DNA of 42,773 nucleotides from the IMG/VR virus record IMGVR_UViG_3300001815_000053, positions 1 through 42,773 of that record, one strand, 5' to 3'. This stretch comes from a virus. A program made the position numbers and the translations under genes. How positions within the stretch are numbered: the first letter of the stretch is position 1; each line of letters begins with the position of its first letter. This document shows, piece after piece, positions 39,010-42,773 of the stretch. Under the pieces are notes generated by a model. The model made no database searches and had not been told where the DNA came from. It was given only the letters and a program-made list of their open reading frames with translations.

Positions 39010-40659
39010 TTACGCGGCAGCGGTGTGGCGGGCGTCGGTTGCGCGCCAGTTCCAGGGCAGCAGTTCGTCCAGGCGGTTGATCTTGTGATCGTTGATCCGG
39101 GCCAGGATGTCGGTGAGGTAGGCCTCGGGGTTCAGGCCGCTCATCTTGGCGGTCTCGATGAGGGTCATGGCGTCGGCCAGGACCTCGCCGCCGCTGTCGG
39201 ACCCGGCGAACAGAAAATTCTTGCGGCCCAGGACCACGGGTTTGATGGCCCGCTCGGCCGGATTGTTGTCGATGGCCACCTCGCCGTTCTCCAGGAACAG
39301 CGTGAATGCGGACCAGCGCCCGAGGGCGTAGCGCATGGCCTTGGCCAGGTCGCTCTTGCCGGGGATACGCGGCAGCTGGGTCTCGCACCACGTCTTGAAG
39401 GCCTCGACCCTGGGGCGACTTTCGGCCTGACGGATGGCAAGACGCTGTTCCGCAGGCAGCCCGGTGATGCGGCGCTCGATGTCGTACAGCGCGCCGATCT
39501 GTTCGAGCGCGTCCCGGGCGAGGGGCGAGTCCGTCGCTTTCCAGACATCATGAAAGTCGCGCCGCAGGTGTGCCCAGCATGCCGCCTCACGCACACGCGG
39601 AGCGGTGCCGTCCCGAGCCTCGTACAGCTTGCGGAACCCCGCATAGGCGTCCGCCTGCAGGATGCCCCGGAAGTTGGCCAAATGTCGTTGCGGATGTTCA
39701 CCTTTGCGGTCCGGCGAGAAGAAATACGCGACCGCCGGCGGGTCGGTGCCGCCCCAGGGCCGGTCATCATGGACATAGGCCCAGATGCGGCCTTCCTTGA
39801 CGCCGGGTTCGTCGCCGGTCGCCTTGCGTCGGCCCGGATCGAGCACCCGGATCGGCGTGTCGTCGGCGTGCAGGCGGTCGGCCGCCAGGACCGAAGCCTT
39901 GATGCGCTCGATCAGCGGGCGCAGCGTCGCAACGCCCTGGCCGCACCAGTCGATCAGCGTGGAGCGCGGGATGTCGGCGCCGTGGCGGGCCAGGATCTCG
40001 GCCTGACGGTACAGCGGCAGGTGGTCGTCGTACTTCGACACCAGGATATGCGCCAGCAGACCGGGGCCGGCCATGCCGCGTTCCACCGGCCGCGTCGGCG
40101 CCGGCGGCTGCACCATGGTCTGGCAGTGCCGGCAGGACTTCTTCAGCCGCGCCGTCTCCACCACCTTCAGCTTGGCCGCGATGAAGTCCAGGATCTCGGC
40201 CACGTCCTCACCGACCAGACGCAGCGGCCCTCCGCAGTCCGGGCAGTGCTCGCCGGGGTCCAGGACGATGCGCTCGCGCGGGGTGTCCGGCGCCACCTTG
40301 GGCTTGCCGCGCCGGCGCGGTGCGGTCTTCTGGCTCGGCTGGTCCGTCTCCGATGCGGTGCTGGTCTCGGGGGACGGGGCGGCCTCTTCGTCCTCGGCCG
40401 GTGCCGGTTCGGCCACCGCCCGCGCCACCTCGAGCCCTTCCAGGGCCAGTTCCAGTTGCGCGATCTCGCGGTCGATCTTCTCGGAACTGCGCCCGAACTT
40501 TTGCCGCTTCAGGCGGGCGATGCGCAGCTTCAGCGCCTCCACCATCGCCTCGTAGGCCCGCAGCGACGTCGCCATGCGGCTGACCTCTTCCGTCTTGGCC
40601 AGCAGCATCGCCTTCAGAACGGCGGGATCATCGGGCAGGGTGTCGGGCGTCGTCGTCAT
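39010..40659 (-). CDS. tnpC: IS66 transposase TnpC
   Basis: 549 residues, full length for IS66 TnpC. An N-terminal leucine-rich helix (LKLRIARLKRQKFGRSSEKI), a zinc-finger-like CPDCGG...CRHC, the IS66 DDE core (HADDTPIRVLDPGRRK, ACWAHLRRDFHD, NNPAERAIKPVVLGRKNFLF), and an LDELLPWNW ending are all present. It probably cannot mobilise the truncated element alone. Confidence 0.95.
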   Translation of the reverse strand: MTTTPDTLPDDPAVLKAMLLAKTEEVSRMATSLRAYEAMVEALKLRIARLKRQKFGRSSEKIDREIAQLELALEGLEVARAVAEPAPAEDEEAAPSPETSTASETDQPSQKTAPRRRGKPKVAPDTPRERIVLDPGEHCPDCGGPLRLVGEDVAEILDFIAAKLKVVETARLKKSCRHCQTMVQPPAPTRPVERGMAGPGLLAHILVSKYDDHLPLYRQAEILARHGADIPRSTLIDWCGQGVATLRPLIERIKASVLAADRLHADDTPIRVLDPGRRKATGDEPGVKEGRIWAYVHDDRPWGGTDPPAVAYFFSPDRKGEHPQRHLANFRGILQADAYAGFRKLYEARDGTAPRVREAACWAHLRRDFHDVWKATDSPLARDALEQIGALYDIERRITGLPAEQRLAIRQAESRPRVEAFKTWCETQLPRIPGKSDLAKAMRYALGRWSAFTLFLENGEVAIDNNPAERAIKPVVLGRKNFLFAGSDSGGEVLADAMTLIETAKMSGLNPEAYLTDILARINDHKINRLDELLPWNWRATDARHTAAA

Positions 40660-40723
40660 GACCGGATTATACCCGGCCGGGATCCTCTGCTCCAGCTTTA
40701 CCTCGCTGATTCCGTTCAGAAAA

Positions 40724-40968
40724 TCACACCACGCGGGCAGGCGGCGCGGTCCACGCCGGGCGCCGCCAGTCGATCCCCTCCCACAGCATCGCCAGCTGGG
40801 CCGGCGTCAGCCGGACCGTCCCGTCGGCCGGCGACGGCCAGGGGAAGCGGCCATGCTCCAGCACCTTGTAGTACAGGCAGAAGCCCTGGCCATCCCAATA
40901 CAGCAGCTTCACCCTGTCGCCACGACGACCCCGGAAGGCGAAGACCGCCCCCGACGTGTCCGTAGCAC
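40724..40968 (-). pseudogene. tnpB: IS66 tnpB, 5'-truncated
   Basis: The C-terminal part of TnpB is clear: SGAVFAFRGRRGDRVKLLYW, DGQGFCLYYKVLEHGRFPWP, then LTPAQLAMLWEGIDWRRP. About 35-40 N-terminal residues are replaced by sequence from the adjoining IS1202-like end. Confidence 0.9.
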
Positions 40969-42327
40969 GTGATATGTCCGGTTTCTGTAGCACACGATCT
41001 GTCCGGTTTTTGGAGAGGTTCCAGACCGGGGGGATCGGATGCTACCGGAGGTCAGGATGGCCCGGATGGTGGAGGCGCTGGAGCGCCATCGCGGAGGGCG
41101 ATTGAGCTGCCTTGAGGCGGCGGAGTGGCTGGGGATTTCGGAGCGGCACTTTCGCCGACTGCGGGACAAGTACGAGGCGGATGGCGCGGAAGGGCTGATC
41201 GACCGGCGCCGTGGCCGGACATCTGGCCGGGCTGTGCCGGTGGACCGGATCGAGTGGATGCTCGAGCAGTTCGACACGCGGTATTTTGACTTCAACGCCA
41301 AGCACTTCCACGAGCGGCTGAAGGCGGATCACGGCTGGCCCTTCAGCTACACGTTCACGAAGACCCAGTTGCAGAAGGCGGGCCGATTGAAGCCGGGCCG
41401 GCGGCGGTCACCGCACCGGCGGCGCCGGCCGCGTCGGCCACTGCCAGGGATGATGCTGATGCAGGACGGGTCGCCTTACCGCTGGATCCCGGGGCTGGAG
41501 CGGGACTTTGACCTGATCGCGACGATGGATGACGCGACCGGCACGGTGTATTCGGCCTTCCTGGTGGACGAGGAAGGCACCATGAGCACGCTGCGCGGCC
41601 TCGGCGAGGTGATCGCGGCGCACGGGCTGTTCAGTTCGCTCTATACCGACCGGGGCAGCCACTATTTCCACACGCCGAAGGCTGGCGGACCCGTGGACAA
41701 GACGAAACCGACCCAGGTCGGCCACGCGCTGGCGCGTCTTGGCATCCAGCACATTCCCTCCTACTCGCCCGAGGCGAGGGGGCGCATGGAACGGCTGTTC
41801 CAGAGCTTTCAGGGACGGCTGCCGCAAGAGCTGCGGCTGGCGGGGATCGAGTCCGTCGCCGACGCGGACCGCTATATCCGCGACGTTTTCCTGCCGGCCT
41901 ACAACGCCCGCTTCGCCGTGAAGGCGGCGGAGGACGGAACGGCGTTCGTCCCCTACGTCGGCCCGCCGCTGGCCGAAGCCCTGTGCGTCCAGGAAACCCG
42001 CCAGGTCGGCAAGGACAACTGCGTGCGCTACGACGGGTTGGTGCTGCAAATCCCGCCCCAGGCCCACCGCCACCACTTCGTCAAGGCGACGGTCCTGGTG
42101 CGCCGCTATCCGGCCGGCGGGCTCGCTCTGTTCCATGGGCCGCGCTGCCTGGCCCGCTACACCGACGACGGAACCCTCGTTTCCGGCGCCGACGCCAGAC
42201 AGGCCGCTTAACTCCGCTCGGCGGCCCGGCCTGTGGATTTGTGGACGGCGCTGCGCCCCGCCCACAACCCCACAGGCCCAACATCAGCAGCGGACATTTG
42301 ATGTGCTATGAAAACCGGACATCTTCA
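40969..42327 (+). mobile_element. IS1202-like (ISNCY-type) insertion sequence
   Basis: Imperfect terminal inverted repeats begin TGATATGTCCGGTTT (40969) and, at the other end read inward, TGAAGATGTCCGGTTT (42327). Both are followed by xTAGCACA and a second TGTCCG. Length is about 1.36 kb around one transposase. No target duplication is seen across the ends, which suggests later rearrangement. Confidence 0.82.
41057..42211 (+). CDS. IS1202/ISNCY-type DDE transposase
   Basis: GGAGG five bases before ATG 41057 favours this start (384 residues); ATG 41039 is upstream in frame. An HTH (LSCLEAAEWLGISERHFRRL), a second helix-turn segment, then the DDE core with D in LIATMDDATGT, D in LYTDRGSHYF and E in GRMERLFQSF. 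MQDGSPYRWIPG is typical of this transposase group. It appears intact. Confidence 0.92.
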   Translation: MARMVEALERHRGGRLSCLEAAEWLGISERHFRRLRDKYEADGAEGLIDRRRGRTSGRAVPVDRIEWMLEQFDTRYFDFNAKHFHERLKADHGWPFSYTFTKTQLQKAGRLKPGRRRSPHRRRRPRRPLPGMMLMQDGSPYRWIPGLERDFDLIATMDDATGTVYSAFLVDEEGTMSTLRGLGEVIAAHGLFSSLYTDRGSHYFHTPKAGGPVDKTKPTQVGHALARLGIQHIPSYSPEARGRMERLFQSFQGRLPQELRLAGIESVADADRYIRDVFLPAYNARFAVKAAEDGTAFVPYVGPPLAEALCVQETRQVGKDNCVRYDGLVLQIPPQAHRHHFVKATVLVRRYPAGGLALFHGPRCLARYTDDGTLVSGADARQAA

Positions 42328-42595
42328 GGTGCCATTGACAGGCCGCCGTCCGTGCGCCGTCAGCAAGTCAGGAGCCGGTGTCGTCACTTGGCTCCGGCAA
42401 ACCCAACACGGCGTCCCAGGGCGCTGTGCCGTCGTACCAGACCACGCCGACCCCCGGGCTCAAGCGAATGAACCGTTTTTCGGAGACGGTATTCCCGGGC
42501 CAGCCCGTCGAAGAGCTGGCGGGGGAAATCTGGACAGGGCGATAAGTGGAATTCGTGCCCGAGATCGGCGACGATGCCGAGACAGGAGACATCTT
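42328..42595. other. short stretch between two IS remnants
   Basis: No gene can be supported. A leftward frame ending at 42368 (SPGVGVVWYDGTAPWDAVLG) could be the C-terminus of a broken host or IS gene, but nothing confirms it. The part near 42530-42595 probably belongs to the IS3-type element left end. Confidence 0.35.
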
Positions 42596-42703
42596 ATGGC
42601 GAGACGACCGCGCCTGAACCACGTTCCGGCTTTCAAGGCGAAGGTGGCCCTTGCGGCCATCAAGGGCGAGAAGACGCTGGCCCAGGGCAATCGGGTGAAT
42701 TAG
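42596..42703 (+). pseudogene. IS3-family orfA fragment
   Basis: ATG with AGGAG seven bases before. ARRPRLNHVPAFKAKVALAA, then IKGEKTLAQ, is the standard N-terminus of IS3-type orfA. Normal members continue with ELAQQFDVHPNQ; here the frame breaks after TLAQ and stops within five residues. Confidence 0.8.
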
Positions 42704-42773
42704 GGCGTGACAACGCGCGAAAGTTCTGAATCGATCCGAACCCTCTGAATCGGCGGAGGGACGGATGGATGGA

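Larger units (their letters stand above)
38970..40968 (-). mobile_element. IS66-family element, truncated in tnpB
   Basis: The left end begins GTAAGCGGCC, the usual start of IS66 inverted repeats, 39 bases before the tnpC stop. tnpC is complete, tnpB lacks its start, and tnpA and the other end are missing. The break coincides with the IS1202-like element. No matching tnpB start lies on the far side, so a deletion or rearrangement has happened. Confidence 0.85.

Noticed and set aside
42368-42622. Leftward 84-residue frame near the right edge as a gene
   Set aside because: Mixed origin across an IS3-type start, no ribosome site, no family likeness; at most a broken C-terminus.
1-42773. tRNA, rRNA or riboswitch
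   Set aside because: No cloverleaf or conserved RNA element was noticed; the gaps hold only hairpins and operator-like repeats.

Overview
The window holds most of a Mu-like transposable prophage in a very GC-rich genome, with insertion-sequence remnants on its right side. The GC content, the base use and the protein families point to an alphaproteobacterium; the species cannot be read from the sequence. The prophage has Mu-type transposition and head genes joined to a long non-contractile tail: a 1987-residue tape measure protein, a tail tube and a tail terminator, but no sheath. This is the layout of siphovirus-like Mu relatives such as B3, D3112 and RcapMu.

Almost everything from 37.3 kb down to base 1 is read leftwards on the minus strand, and many genes are coupled by ATGA, TGATG or TAATG junctions. 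Right to left the layout is as follows. A control region at 37.3-38.2 kb has a rightward repressor with two HTH domains, an array of TTTCGG half-sites and a leftward Ner-like gene. The transposition genes A and B lie at 32.9-35.8 kb. A block of small early genes at 26-32.9 kb includes a Gam-position protein, an ASCH protein, an adenine methyltransferase, and two separate proteins carrying parts of the initiator DnaA (domain I-like and domain IV). GemA and a Mor-type activator follow. The lysis cassette is at 23.4-25.5 kb. Packaging and head genes are at 12.8-22.8 kb: small and large terminase, portal, MuF with a C-terminal nuclease-like domain, protease with a nested scaffold, decoration, capsid and head-tail connectors. 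Tail genes occupy 0.6-12.6 kb. Tail fibre genes run off the left edge, so the phage right end is not in the window.

Inferred workflow: repressor and Ner compete at the TTTCGG sites. Early transcription yields MuA/MuB and takeover proteins. Mor then switches on late genes, perhaps through a shared palindrome found upstream of both the endolysin and the protease genes. Late genes build a Mu-type head and a flexible tail. Two recoding devices are visible in the late genes: a -1 frameshift site (A AAA AAC) in the tail assembly chaperone and an internal start for the scaffold.

Right of the repressor are a secreted-protein gene of unlike base composition, three TGTGCCA repeats that may belong to the transposase-binding phage end, a 5'-truncated IS66 element, a complete IS1202-like element abutting the truncated tnpB, and an IS3-type orfA fragment.

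The least expected content is the split DnaA-like pair beside a MuB ATPase, the MuF nuclease fusion, a rightward gene embedded in the leftward early region, and the repeated palindromes.
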